The notes beneath the pieces were generated by a model. The model saw only the letters and a list, made by a program, of their open reading frames with translations, was not told where the DNA came from and did no database searches. Below, in pieces: positions 27,624-35,718 of a stretch of DNA of 64,000 bases. Position numbers and translations under genes: made by a program. Within the stretch, counting starts at the first letter, position 1. Each line of letters opens with the position of its first letter. This stretch comes from Candidatus Thorarchaeota archaeon (lineage in GTDB: Archaea > Asgardarchaeota > Thorarchaeia > Thorarchaeales > Thorarchaeaceae), in contig SHMX01000001.1 in assembly GCA_008080745.1 (NCBI GenBank), positions 558,617 to 622,616 of the forward strand, given 5' to 3'.

Positions 27624-28415
27624 ATGTCCGATATCAAACTATTTCATTTTGGAGCATTTTGTCCTTATGGTCTACATATGATAGGAGAGGTAGATATTGC
27701 TGCTAAGAAGTTAGACTATTCATTTTCGGTTTATGATATTGGAAAAGAGCCAAGATACGCTAAAGAGTTTGAAATCTTTACACCTTACATGCTGCTCGTT
27801 AATGATGAACTCCGATATTGTAAACCAATGAGTCATACACAACTCATCAAAAAGATCAAGAATAAAGAATTGGACTCATGGCGTAGATATACTCAAAGAG
27901 ACCCCATCAGAGAAGCATTTCGTATTGAGGATTTGAGATATAATGAAATCTATAGATCAGTTCCAATCTGCATGGAGGGAACAGTCGATGTGTATGATGC
28001 ACAAAAAAGTAACTGGGCACTTCATCATCACAAATCAACGGGCATAATTCATTTTGGATATATTGCATGGAGTAAACAGTCGTATTTTCCAGTTGGAGCA
28101 AATCAGATTCTACCGGCCAACCTCATTCCATTCCCAATACCAGAGCACAACAAAGAAATTGCATTCATAATTTGTCTGCATTCCAAACCAAAAATGGGAG
28201 ATTATCGTAGGGACCTAATTCGTCATGCGATCAAAGACCTTCCATCGAGAGGATACACTTCATGTCAGGTTATTGCAGGAAAGAATACTGCATATCCAAA
28301 TGGCCCAGCTTACATTTTCGAAGAATATGACTTTGAAGAAAAAACGATTCTGCAAAAAGTAGAACTGAAAGACGGATATGAACCATTGATTCTACTTGAG
28401 TATCAATTCACCTAG
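27624..28415 (+). CDS. Protein with thioredoxin-like N-terminal region
   Basis: 263 residues, soluble. Residues 4-75 suggest a thioredoxin fold: strand IKLFHFGAF, a CPYG motif (Cys14) where thioredoxins have CPYC/CGPC, helix, then the strand-Pro block FTPYMLLVNDELRYCKPM. The rest (about 90-263) is alpha/beta with a motif GYTSCQVIAGKNTAYPNGPA, and recalls the YoaP-like C-terminal part of some GNAT-associated proteins, but I cannot confirm this. The missing second Cys argues against dithiol chemistry. Its 3' end overlaps the next, minus-strand gene by 8 bases. Confidence 0.6.
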   Translation: MSDIKLFHFGAFCPYGLHMIGEVDIAAKKLDYSFSVYDIGKEPRYAKEFEIFTPYMLLVNDELRYCKPMSHTQLIKKIKNKELDSWRRYTQRDPIREAFRIEDLRYNEIYRSVPICMEGTVDVYDAQKSNWALHHHKSTGIIHFGYIAWSKQSYFPVGANQILPANLIPFPIPEHNKEIAFIICLHSKPKMGDYRRDLIRHAIKDLPSRGYTSCQVIAGKNTAYPNGPAYIFEEYDFEEKTILQKVELKDGYEPLILLEYQFT

Positions 28416-28602
28416 TTATAGAATAATTTCTAATTATCAATAATCCAAGTCCGTTTATTGGAATAGAGAGTCCCAGAAAGAAACCTGATAAGAAATTTAC
28501 CAATGTAAATGGAGAGGCAATAATACTAAGGAAAAGCCCTAGAACTAATGCTATCATCCCTAATGGAAGTAATGCTTGTGTTTTTGTTTTCATTTGTTTC
28601 AC
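28408..28602 (-). CDS. Small two-helix membrane protein
   Basis: 64 residues with two membrane helices (LLPLGMIALVLGLFLSIIAS and VNFLSGFFLGLSIPINGLGL). It overlaps the 3' end of the convergent gene by 8 bases. No family recognised; such short proteins are easy to overcall, but the amphipathic ends and clean hydrophobic pattern support it. Confidence 0.5.
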   Translation of the reverse strand: MKQMKTKTQALLPLGMIALVLGLFLSIIASPFTLVNFLSGFFLGLSIPINGLGLLIIRNYSITR

Positions 28603-28726
28603 TGCGATTATAGAGGAATATTAGTACTAAAAACAGAACAACGATGCAATCTATTGCATAGAAATATATCATATAGCATTAGCAACAAGATGACTGACTT
28701 CTGATGTGGCAAAATTGCTTATTCAG

Positions 28727-29551
28727 TCAAGTTTCGACAATATTTTCTCCACGTACGAAAATCATTCCCTTTTGACCAACATCACGGCCCTGGTCGTATT
28801 CATCAGCATATACACACGACACATCCCATCCAGTTTTTGCAAAAAAAGCTGGGATATCCATGATTTCGATACCCCATTCAAAATGTCGAGTAAATGGTCC
28901 AAATTTCAATTCAGCAATGGGTGGTACACAGGTATCTGTAAATAGTTCGCTGTTGGGTGAACTAATTTCTGACATGGTTCTAAGTAACAAAATAGAGGCG
29001 GTTTTAGGGATATAATACAGAAGGCCTTCCAAAATCCATAATGAAGGAATATCTTCTGAAAACCCAGCATCCAACAACTGATGAATCCAATCAGGTTTGG
29101 ACATATCAGTGGGGATTCGCACAAGTCTGCATAATGGAGTCTGATCTTCTAGTATTCGTGTCTTATACTTAATTGTGACAGGAAGGTCCAATTCAAAAAT
29201 TGTGTGTTTAGTATTCTTGAGTGGGGCAAATCGATATGCTCGAGTATCCAATCCAGCTCCAAGAAGTATAATCTGTGATTCTTTATGAGTTGATAACCAC
29301 GGTCTTAGTAGATATTCATCAATGTAATAGGTGCGTGCGATTGTATAACCATCTCGTGCCATTGAGTATCGATGTTCTTTAGCATAATCAGAAATGTCTC
29401 CAACTAACAGCTCAGCATAAGGATCCTCAAATAATGACTCTTTTCTCTTTGTTTCAGCTGCTCGATGATATGCTGTTAGCTTTGCAGTAAATGGAACTGC
29501 ATCATTCTTTTCATCAATTCCAGCATCGTTCTTACAGCACATAAGATTCAC
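28727..29551 (-). CDS. LCM-family SAM-dependent methyltransferase
   Basis: A 274-residue class I methyltransferase of the leucine carboxyl methyltransferase/PPM family. Family marks: residues 20-45 (VPFTAKLTAYHRAAETKRKE then LFEDPYAELLVG), the SAM loop IILLGAGLDTRAYRF, acidic strand TIFELDLPVTIKYK, and LWILEGLLYYIP. The LCM fold also includes polyketide and actinobacterial O-methyltransferases, so the target need not be a protein. Single gene. Confidence 0.9.
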   Translation of the reverse strand: MNLMCCKNDAGIDEKNDAVPFTAKLTAYHRAAETKRKESLFEDPYAELLVGDISDYAKEHRYSMARDGYTIARTYYIDEYLLRPWLSTHKESQIILLGAGLDTRAYRFAPLKNTKHTIFELDLPVTIKYKTRILEDQTPLCRLVRIPTDMSKPDWIHQLLDAGFSEDIPSLWILEGLLYYIPKTASILLLRTMSEISSPNSELFTDTCVPPIAELKFGPFTRHFEWGIEIMDIPAFFAKTGWDVSCVYADEYDQGRDVGQKGMIFVRGENIVET

Positions 29552-29651
29552 ATCAAAGATAGGTTATGATGTTCACTGAAGAAAAAGGAAAATATCTTTT
29601 GGTACTATAATTTTATTTATCTTTTTATCAATTAATATATGAGGAGTTAAT

Positions 29652-30059
29652 ATGAATAAATCGGAGAGAAAGTGTAATTCGTGTGGTGCTCCAATACCAA
29701 CAGGTGTGAGAGTGTGCCCACAGTGTGGAAGATTATCTGTGGAAAAGTCAGCAAGATTAGGCGCTGAACCACAAACACAGAGACCTGAAGAAACTAGTCT
29801 GTCAGAATCATCAGACCCTCCCGTAGATCCAAAACCTACTGAGAAGCCACCATCAGGAGATGACAGGACAGATAGCTATTATTCCATAGCACCAAGAATA
29901 CTTCCAAAATGCCCAAAATGTGAAAAGAGCTACGAGCCTCCAAAGTGTGAGAATTGTGGATATGTCAAGGAGGAAAGCTCAAAGAAATGTGGTTGCGGTC
30001 CCTGTGTGATACTTCTAGTGGCGTTATCTTGGATATCGACCGCAGTCTGGTTTCTTTAG
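29652..30059 (+). CDS. Zinc-ribbon protein with C-terminal membrane anchor
   Basis: 135 residues. N-terminal zinc ribbon CNSCG...CPQCG (about 8-26), a Pro/Glu/Ser-rich flexible linker (30-80), a second Cys cluster CPKCEKSYEPPKCENCG (about 85-101), then KKCGCGPC and a single membrane helix (VILLVALSWISTAVWFL). It is a tail-anchored protein facing the cytoplasm. GAGGAG upstream of ATG supports the start. Role unknown. Confidence 0.75.
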   Translation: MNKSERKCNSCGAPIPTGVRVCPQCGRLSVEKSARLGAEPQTQRPEETSLSESSDPPVDPKPTEKPPSGDDRTDSYYSIAPRILPKCPKCEKSYEPPKCENCGYVKEESSKKCGCGPCVILLVALSWISTAVWFL

Positions 30060-30132
30060 TATTCATTGAAGAAATATGCAGGCAGTTGCAAAATGATTAT
30101 CAGAGTAGAGAAAGGGCATTATTTGAAAAACC

Positions 30133-30783
30133 ATGTACGAAGCAGAGAGAGATGTTTTATTCCGAACCTGTAGAGAGATGGAAAATGCAGGTCTAGTGTT
30201 AGGTTCTGCTGGAAACGGGAGTTACAGAGTAAGAGATCACGTTGTGCTAACACCCAGTTCCGTTAGATATGACGAGATGGGTCCTGCAGATATGCTGGTT
30301 ATGGACTTGGAAGGCAATATCGTGGAGAGTACTCGTAAACCAAGTATTGAAACAGCTATGCATCTTGAAATCTATCGACATAGAGAAGATGTTCAAGCTA
30401 TTGTTCATACTCACAGCCTCTATGCTTCAGCTATGTCATTGTTGAACATGTCCCTACCGCCTATTCTTGATGAGATGGTTCATGTATTTGGTGGAGAAGT
30501 CAGATTATCACCATATGCAATGGCTGGAACTGAAGATCTTGCAGAAAACGTAGTAAAAAATTTAGAAAACAGGAATGCCCTACTCCTTGCGAATCATGGT
30601 GCTATCTGTTGTGGGGATAGTCTAAGAGATGCTTTTCAAGCTGCGATGCTCCTTGAGCGATGCTGCAAGATTTATGTTACAGCTTTACAAGTGGGAAAAC
30701 CAATCTCTCAACTTCCTAAGAAAGCCGTTGAGGCACAGAAACAAGCGTGGCTCAAGAAACAAAGAACTAAAGAAGTTCCTTGA
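30133..30783 (+). CDS. Class II aldolase/adducin-family protein
   Basis: 216 residues, the full length of the L-fuculose/ribulose-phosphate aldolase family. Active-site parts: GNGSYR and TPSSVRYDEM (phosphate binding), Glu73 (KPSIETAMH, the catalytic acid/base), zinc ligands His92 and His94 (VHTHSLYA) and His155 (NHGAICC). It would cleave or epimerise a phosphorylated sugar, typically into dihydroxyacetone phosphate and an aldehyde; the exact sugar is open. The gene converges with the HAD phosphatase gene (overlap 17 bases). Confidence 0.9.
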   Translation: MYEAERDVLFRTCREMENAGLVLGSAGNGSYRVRDHVVLTPSSVRYDEMGPADMLVMDLEGNIVESTRKPSIETAMHLEIYRHREDVQAIVHTHSLYASAMSLLNMSLPPILDEMVHVFGGEVRLSPYAMAGTEDLAENVVKNLENRNALLLANHGAICCGDSLRDAFQAAMLLERCCKIYVTALQVGKPISQLPKKAVEAQKQAWLKKQRTKEVP

Positions 30784-31492
30784 TTTCAATCAGCTCTTTG
30801 ATGACAATCACATCGTCTAGTTCTTGCTCATATGGACCAAGTAAGATTGACTTCATCCCAGCCCGTTTAGCCGCTTCTGCATCTTTAGTAATCGAATTTC
30901 CAATGAATACACATCGGCCTGGATTGACACCAAGGTTATGGCTTGCCATTATTAGCATGTAAGGCGAAGGTTTCGAATAGCCACGTACCAATGTCCATTG
31001 AATATCATCAAAGAATTTGAGTAGACCATGTTCCTCAAGTTGTTTATGAGGGGGTCTGTCCCAATTAGATGCAATTCCCAAGAGATAGCCCTTCTCTTTT
31101 AGGTATGATAAGATTTCTTTCGCCCCGGGCAATGGAGCATGACCCGTAGATTCCAATAGATCAACCCATAGGGATTGATATTGAGCAGCAAGATCGTCAA
31201 TATTTTCAGTAACTCCAAGCTCTTTTAGAAGAGTTCTATCAACCAAGTGCCACTCATCACTAGTAATCAGATGATCGTATCCAACTCGTGAATCAAAATG
31301 ATGTATGCCAACCACATGTTCAGCGATGCTAATTGCGGAAGATAGTTGTTCAGACGTCACTTCAAAATCGTCACCAAGAATCTGTTTTAAAAATTTGAAG
31401 TGATATTCTTCAATCGAAAGTGGAAATCTGAGTAGAGTATCGCCTATGTCAAATATGACAGCATCTATGCTTTCCAATTTATTTTCTGACAT
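30767..31492 (-). CDS. HAD-superfamily hydrolase
   Basis: 241 residues. HAD motif I AVIFDIGDTLL has the nucleophile Asp but Gly-Asp as the next pair (D-x-G-D-T), as in many phosphatases; motif II IASNWDRPP, motif III Lys in GYSKPSPYML, and motif IV FIGNSITKDAEAAKRAG, in which Asn and a later Asp take the place of the usual GDS/ND. It likely dephosphorylates a small metabolite, possibly a sugar phosphate, given the adjacent aldolase. The 17-base 3' overlap makes antisense interference possible. Confidence 0.88.
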   Translation of the reverse strand: MSENKLESIDAVIFDIGDTLLRFPLSIEEYHFKFLKQILGDDFEVTSEQLSSAISIAEHVVGIHHFDSRVGYDHLITSDEWHLVDRTLLKELGVTENIDDLAAQYQSLWVDLLESTGHAPLPGAKEILSYLKEKGYLLGIASNWDRPPHKQLEEHGLLKFFDDIQWTLVRGYSKPSPYMLIMASHNLGVNPGRCVFIGNSITKDAEAAKRAGMKSILLGPYEQELDDVIVIKELIEIKELL

Positions 31493-31574
31493 AATTATTC
31501 AGCTGGTTTGATTATTTTAATCGTTTTCCAGAAAGTATTTTGCATATATAGAAGATTGGAGTATTTGTGATCAA

Positions 31575-31886
31575 ATGACCAAAGAAAAGTCACGAAAAAT
31601 CATTGCAGAACTAGTAATAGCTCCTTTTGGAGTTGGTACAAGTCTTAGCAAGTATGTAAAAGAATCTGTAAAGGTTATCGATTCATTTCCAAGAATCCGT
31701 GTGCAACATACACCAATGAGTTCAATAATCGAGGCAGACTCAGTAGATGATATTCTTCAAGTCACCAAAGAAGCACATGAGAAAATGTTTGAGGCTGGGG
31801 CTGAGAGAGTATCTACGTTACTTAGAATTGACGACCGTCGAGATAAGAAGAGAAGCATGGAGGATAAAGTAAAGGCAATTCAGTAA
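31575..31886 (+). CDS. MTH1187/YqgV-family thiamine-binding protein
   Basis: 103 residues, the whole Thiamine_BP (DUF77) domain: IIAELVIAPFGVGTSLSKYV, then RVQHTPMSSIIEADSVDDIL and the C-terminal RVSTLLRIDDRRDK with the basic tail. Family members bind thiamine in a ferredoxin-like tetramer. Its gene converges with the RNase H-like gene by 13 bases. Confidence 0.93.
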   Translation: MTKEKSRKIIAELVIAPFGVGTSLSKYVKESVKVIDSFPRIRVQHTPMSSIIEADSVDDILQVTKEAHEKMFEAGAERVSTLLRIDDRRDKKRSMEDKVKAIQ

Positions 31887-31899
31887 GGGCTTCGCAATA

Positions 31900-32322
31900 T
31901 TATTGATTGTCAACAATCTCAAATCGGACATCCATATTCTCAATCTTCCACCATATCTCCCGGATGAACTGAACATAACCCCGAGCAACCTTGTCACGTT
32001 TGAATTTATCATCACTCACACAGTCATATTCTCGAGTCAGACATTTCACACACCATTTACAATCGGATTTCACTACTACCGATCCTGAAAAATCTGATGA
32101 CTTCACAAACATGACCGCTTGAAGAATTGCATTAAGCTTCATCTGTCTGGTAGTGGTTCCAGATGCTTCTCCACAATCCGAGTGATTAAATGATATTGAC
32201 CGATTTGGAGAAATATATTCTAGTTCATAAGACCATTTTCCAAGTCCTTTGAAACATGAGCCGTGAGTAGTAATGGTAAATGACATTTTCTTAGAATGAG
32301 GCAACAATCTGTAAATTTTCAC
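31900..32322 (-). CDS. RNase H-fold protein with altered active site
   Basis: 140 residues reading as a short RNase HI-like fold: the first strand FTITTHGSCFKGLGKWSYELEY (residues about 15-36) matches the usual D-G-S-x-x-N-x-G-x-G-G start, but the catalytic Asp is His19; TTTRQMKLNAILQAV matches T-T-N-N-x-M-E-L, but Glu is Lys; VVVKSDCKWCVKCL keeps the Asp of the D-S-x-Y strand. The final catalytic Asp is not obvious. GTG 32322 overlaps the TGA of the flavin reductase gene (GTGA), supporting this start and translational coupling. It is probably a non-catalytic nucleic-acid-binding or repurposed domain. Confidence 0.65.
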   Translation of the reverse strand: MKIYRLLPHSKKMSFTITTHGSCFKGLGKWSYELEYISPNRSISFNHSDCGEASGTTTRQMKLNAILQAVMFVKSSDFSGSVVVKSDCKWCVKCLTREYDCVSDDKFKRDKVARGYVQFIREIWWKIENMDVRFEIVDNQ

Positions 32323-32882
32323 TCTTTCATTTCATTACCGATATTCCAAGCCTCACCAAGTTCATTTCCAACAGTCCAATACCGATTGTCTGGCATTGTC
32401 AAGGTGAAAGGTTTTAGTTTTTTAATATCCGGGGTATCATCAGTAAGAATCGATTCATCTGCATACGCATTGATAATTTCGCCAACAAACAATGTATTTG
32501 TTGGAAACTCTACCTTTTGGTATAATTTGCATTCCATAGTCATCTTGCACTGTTTAATCATAGGAGCGGATTTCAAAGCACCATAGAATATATCGAATAG
32601 GTCCGATTTGTCAACATTTTTTCCCTTAACTATGCCACAGTAATCAGTTACTTTCACCATAGTTACGTCAGGAATATTTACACTGAAAACTTCGGTATCC
32701 ATTATTGCTTCAGCTGTAGTATGGCGAGTGTTAATGCCTGCACCTAATAATGGCGGATTGAAATTAACACGATTTATCCATCCGACGGGCATAAAGTTTG
32801 GTCTATCCTGGTAATGAGTACCGACCAAAACCATTGGCATGGGATAAACAAATGCGTTGGCATCTATCTTCTTTTTATCCAT
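32319..32882 (-). CDS. Flavin reductase/FMN-binding split-barrel protein
   Basis: 187 residues of the flavin reductase-like family: YPMPMVLVGTHYQDRPNFMPVGWINRV, then NTRHTTAEAIMDTEVFSVNI, then DYCGIVKGKNVDKSDLF and LFVGEIINAYAD. Such proteins bind FMN and act as NAD(P)H:flavin oxidoreductases or flavoredoxins. It heads a two-gene operon with the RNase H-like gene. Confidence 0.9.
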   Translation of the reverse strand: MDKKKIDANAFVYPMPMVLVGTHYQDRPNFMPVGWINRVNFNPPLLGAGINTRHTTAEAIMDTEVFSVNIPDVTMVKVTDYCGIVKGKNVDKSDLFDIFYGALKSAPMIKQCKMTMECKLYQKVEFPTNTLFVGEIINAYADESILTDDTPDIKKLKPFTLTMPDNRYWTVGNELGEAWNIGNEMKE

Positions 32883-33404
32883 TAGAAAACTCTCCTATTT
32901 ATCTGCCAACTAGCGAAGTTCCTAATGAAATAGTTGGTTTTCTGACTTTTTTCTCATCGTAGAGAAAAAAAGCTCATGATTACTTTGTTGCAAACCTTGT
33001 ACACAAAAGTTCCAATTCATGCATTGATTGAATTTGATGGCTTGAAGCGAATGCCACGGAGAACCATTGCATACCTATAGACTTTATACGCCTCATAATT
33101 CCAGTCGTCTGTACATAGTAGTTACATCATGAACCCATTCAATTATTTGAATAGAAGATAATGGATACCAATTATTATTCATACTAAGAGGATATCGGGA
33201 TATACATCACTTCATTCTAATTTGATGATTCACAACCAGCATTGACATAACCGAAATGACTTGTCAAGTAAATAGTGACCCCATCAAGAGAAATCCAACT
33301 ATCAATAGAAATATTCCTGAAACAACTCCTGTATTTCTCTTATATTGGAAAATAGAAAAGGATACCAAAAAACTCAGTCAGTGAGAGCTTTTCATCATCA
33401 TCAA
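32883..33404. other. Intergenic stretch without a convincing gene
   Basis: About 520 bases, A+T-rich. It holds the promoter of the flavin reductase operon near its left end and a TTTTTCTC/GAGAAAAA inverted repeat at 32948-32969. A 34-codon minus-strand frame at 33264-33368, starting with TTG, encodes one hydrophobic helix; it has no ribosome binding site and I do not call it. Confidence 0.4.
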
Positions 33405-33617
33405 TTAATCATCAATCATGTCAATGCTATCATTCTCGTCTTCGAAAGCACCATAGTCTGTGTAGAGAGAGGGGAGAGATTCTAGAAACGTGGGATTTTG
33501 CTCATGAGGGGGGGTAGGTCTTGGAGCAATAGCCACAAGAGCCACGGCAAGCAGCATGATCATGAACATAGCTAGAAAGAGTGTAAAGATTATAGAGAGG
33601 TTCAAGTCTACTGCCAT
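33405..33617 (-). CDS. Small single-helix membrane protein
   Basis: 70 residues: a clean N-terminal membrane helix (IIFTLFLAMFMIMLLAVALV) followed by a Pro-rich turn and an acidic C-terminal tail (ENDSIDMIDD). A TTTATC element about 26 bases before the ATG fits leaderless transcription. No family recognised. Confidence 0.45.
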   Translation of the reverse strand: MAVDLNLSIIFTLFLAMFMIMLLAVALVAIAPRPTPPHEQNPTFLESLPSLYTDYGAFEDENDSIDMIDD

Positions 33618-33711
33618 ATATGTCTATACTCATGAGAAGGGATAAATGTTTTTATCAATATTTGACACATTCTTATGTCTCCTCAATCTCATGCAGAAAA
33701 TACGGACAGTC

Positions 33712-33855
33712 ATCTTGGCCAGGGGGCACGGGAGCCATCCGCACGTGGCCACGCATGAGCAGATGTGTATAGTGTCTGTCGTTAATTCTTCCTCCACAGG
33801 GTGAGGCCCGCAGGAGCCCGAGCGAGGACCTGTACCCATGCTTTGGTGGGACATA
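33712..33855. other. G+C-rich island, possible structured RNA gene
   Basis: In an A+T-rich gene gap, about 140 bases are markedly G+C-rich. They contain a perfect palindrome CGTGGCCACG, a GGCCA/TGGCC pair around 24 bases near 33717-33750, and a nested stem near 33799-33836 (GGGT/ACCC, AGG.../CCT and CGC/GCG arms). In A+T-rich archaea such islands are typical of RNA genes. I find neither the RNase P ACAGAAA block nor the SRP helix 8 signature, nor a tRNA. Either strand could be transcribed. Confidence 0.3.
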
Positions 33856-34283
33856 TCGCTTTTCTCATCGTTGTGCTCGATTTTCCATAGAGTGTGGTTT
33901 GGCGAATTTCACTCTCAACCTCCCATGCTTTTGTGAGATCTTCTTCTAGAAAATGAGCAGCTGTTCCAAAGCACACTAATAGATACAGGAATGAAGAGTA
34001 TTCTAGCAGGGAAATGATTATGGAAACAAAATACCTGCAATCACTGATAAAGTTGTTAATCTAGCTAGAAACCCAACGAGCGGTTTGAAAATTTTCATCT
34101 CTCGTCGGGCAGTCATTTTTTTATAGTCATATAATTCTATCGAAGAACAATAATATTTTCTCCCATGAATTGCTTTTTTTCCTTTCAATTGTTGAAGACC
34201 TTTGGGACTCCAGAGGTTCGATTTCTTGCTATTTACGAATCAATATAACTGTACAAAAGAACAGATTGACAAAACCCGTAGAG
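33856..34283. other. Gene-poor stretch before the MutY-like gene
   Basis: About 430 bases. The minus frame across 33782-33976 is open but lacks a ribosome binding site and shows no fold pattern. A TATA-like ATAATATTTTC at about 34150-34160 may serve the MutY-like gene. The open frame of that gene reaches back to TTG 34170, but an ATG start at 34284 is preferred. Confidence 0.35.
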
Positions 34284-35117
34284 ATGTTGGTAATTTTGGG
34301 AATAATTTTGAATCCGAATAAAATCAAAGAGTTTCAAAATCACGTGATGGACTGGTGGTGTAGTAATGCACGAGACCTTCCTTGGAGAAATAATCCTACA
34401 CCATATCAAGTATTAGTTTCTGAGATAATGCTCCAGCAAACACAAGTTACCAGAGTTGTTCCAAAATATCACGAATTTTTAGAAACCTTCCCGACTATTG
34501 AAGATCTTTCTAATGCCGATACAAAAAAACTGCTACAAGTATGGAGTGGGCTTGGATACAACCGTCGAGCACTCTGGCTTAAAGAAGCAGCCAGTCAGAT
34601 ATCGGAGATGGATGAATTTCCATCTGAAGCTAAAGACCTCAGAAAATTGAAAGGTATCGGCCCCTATACTTCTCGTTCTATTCTCATTTTTGCATTCAAC
34701 AGAGATTTAGCCGCGGTGGATACAAACATTCGTCGAGTATTCATTGCTGCTGGGTTTGCAACTGAGAAAATGTCCAAGAAAGAGATTCAAGAGATTGCTG
34801 ACCAATTGCTACTTAATGGAAGGGCAAGTGATTGGCATAATGCACTCATGGACTATGGTTCCAAAGTCTTGACCGCCGCATCAACGGGAATCACCCCAAG
34901 AACAACTCAATCTAAATTTGCAGGTTCGACCCGTCAACTGCGAGGAAAGATAGTTCGCTTGTTAACTCAGTCGCAAACAATATCGGAGAAAGATTTGTTG
35001 AGCAGGCTTGAACTTGATGATTCTCAGCAAAATCAACTAAGATGCATACTTGATCAGCTTATCAAAGAAGAGATGGTAGAGAGAATAAACGAAGACTCGG
35101 TTAGAATTCCTTCATGA
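34284..35117 (+). CDS. MutY/endonuclease III-like HhH-GPD DNA glycosylase without Fe-S motif
   Basis: About 277 residues. The HhH-GPD glycosylase core is complete: LPWRNNPTPYQVLVSEIMLQQ with the catalytic-region Glu, the helix-hairpin-helix LKGIGPYTSRSIL, and the catalytic Asp in DLAAVDTNIRRV. MutY-specific features (LPWR, LQQTQV) fit an adenine or mismatch glycosylase. The C-x6-C-x2-C-x5-C cluster that should follow is absent; only two non-matching Cys are found overall. The C-terminal 70 residues form a small wHTH-like unit (EKDLLSRLELDDSQQNQLRC). It would act in repair of damaged bases. Confidence 0.88.
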   Translation: MLVILGIILNPNKIKEFQNHVMDWWCSNARDLPWRNNPTPYQVLVSEIMLQQTQVTRVVPKYHEFLETFPTIEDLSNADTKKLLQVWSGLGYNRRALWLKEAASQISEMDEFPSEAKDLRKLKGIGPYTSRSILIFAFNRDLAAVDTNIRRVFIAAGFATEKMSKKEIQEIADQLLLNGRASDWHNALMDYGSKVLTAASTGITPRTTQSKFAGSTRQLRGKIVRLLTQSQTISEKDLLSRLELDDSQQNQLRCILDQLIKEEMVERINEDSVRIPS

Positions 35118-35201
35118 AATTTGTTACCATCCAGCATCTAATAGTTTATACTCGTTTTTTTGTTAGCAAATCACATCAGAAGAAACGGAATACTGATCAT
35201 A

Positions 35202-35708
35202 ATGAAATGTCTGATTGCTTATTGTACGCGATATGGAGTTACAAGGGAAACCTCCAATGTGATAGCTGAAACTCTGAAAAGTAACTTTGATGCTGAAGTT
35301 GATATCATCGATTTGAAAGAAGAAAAGAAACGAGCTAAATCGGTTAATCCAAACGATTACGATATAGTAATAGTTGGTTCTAGTATCAGAATTGGGCGGT
35401 GGACAAAAGAAGCAAAGAACTTCCTGAAGTCAGATTTCAAAAACACACATGTTGCTATATTTGTTTCATCTGGCAGATGCGGACAAGCAATTGAGGATGA
35501 CGATATGGAAGAGTATGATAAATACGAGCAAAAGTATATAGATAGAATAGCTGAGAAACAAGGACTCAAGCTTTTTGCAAAACGAGGTTTTGGTGGAAGA
35601 ATGGAGAGGGGTGGTGAAGTTCAATCTGATACCTGGAATCGAGACCACATAGTAGAATGGACTGTAGAAGTTGGAAAGAAGATAGAAGAAGAGATGCCAA
35701 GCGCGTAA
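35202..35708 (+). CDS. Flavodoxin-domain protein (HemG-like)
   Basis: 168 residues of the flavodoxin/protoporphyrinogen oxidase HemG-like type: FMN phosphate loop in AYCTRYGVTRETSNVIA, the strand YDIVIVGSSIRIGRW typical of this group, HVAIFVSSGRC and a Gly-rich loop RGFGGRMERGG. The frame opens at TTG 35160, but ATG 35202 gives the normal family N terminus. The role may be electron transfer or heme synthesis; no other heme genes lie nearby. Confidence 0.85.
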   Translation: MKCLIAYCTRYGVTRETSNVIAETLKSNFDAEVDIIDLKEEKKRAKSVNPNDYDIVIVGSSIRIGRWTKEAKNFLKSDFKNTHVAIFVSSGRCGQAIEDDDMEEYDKYEQKYIDRIAEKQGLKLFAKRGFGGRMERGGEVQSDTWNRDHIVEWTVEVGKKIEEEMPSA

Positions 35709-35718
35709 GTGGTACTCA

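Noticed and set aside
33264-33368. 34-codon minus-strand frame with one hydrophobic helix
   Set aside because: TTG start without ribosome binding site; too short to support.
33712-33855. SRP RNA or RNase P RNA identity for the G+C-rich island
   Set aside because: Neither the SRP helix 8 sequence nor the RNase P ACAGAAA/GAGGAAA blocks is found; kept only as an unnamed candidate.
33630-33976. Two minus-strand frames over the G+C-rich island
   Set aside because: No ribosome binding site, odd Cys/Arg-rich composition and no fold pattern; an RNA gene or non-coding structure fits better.
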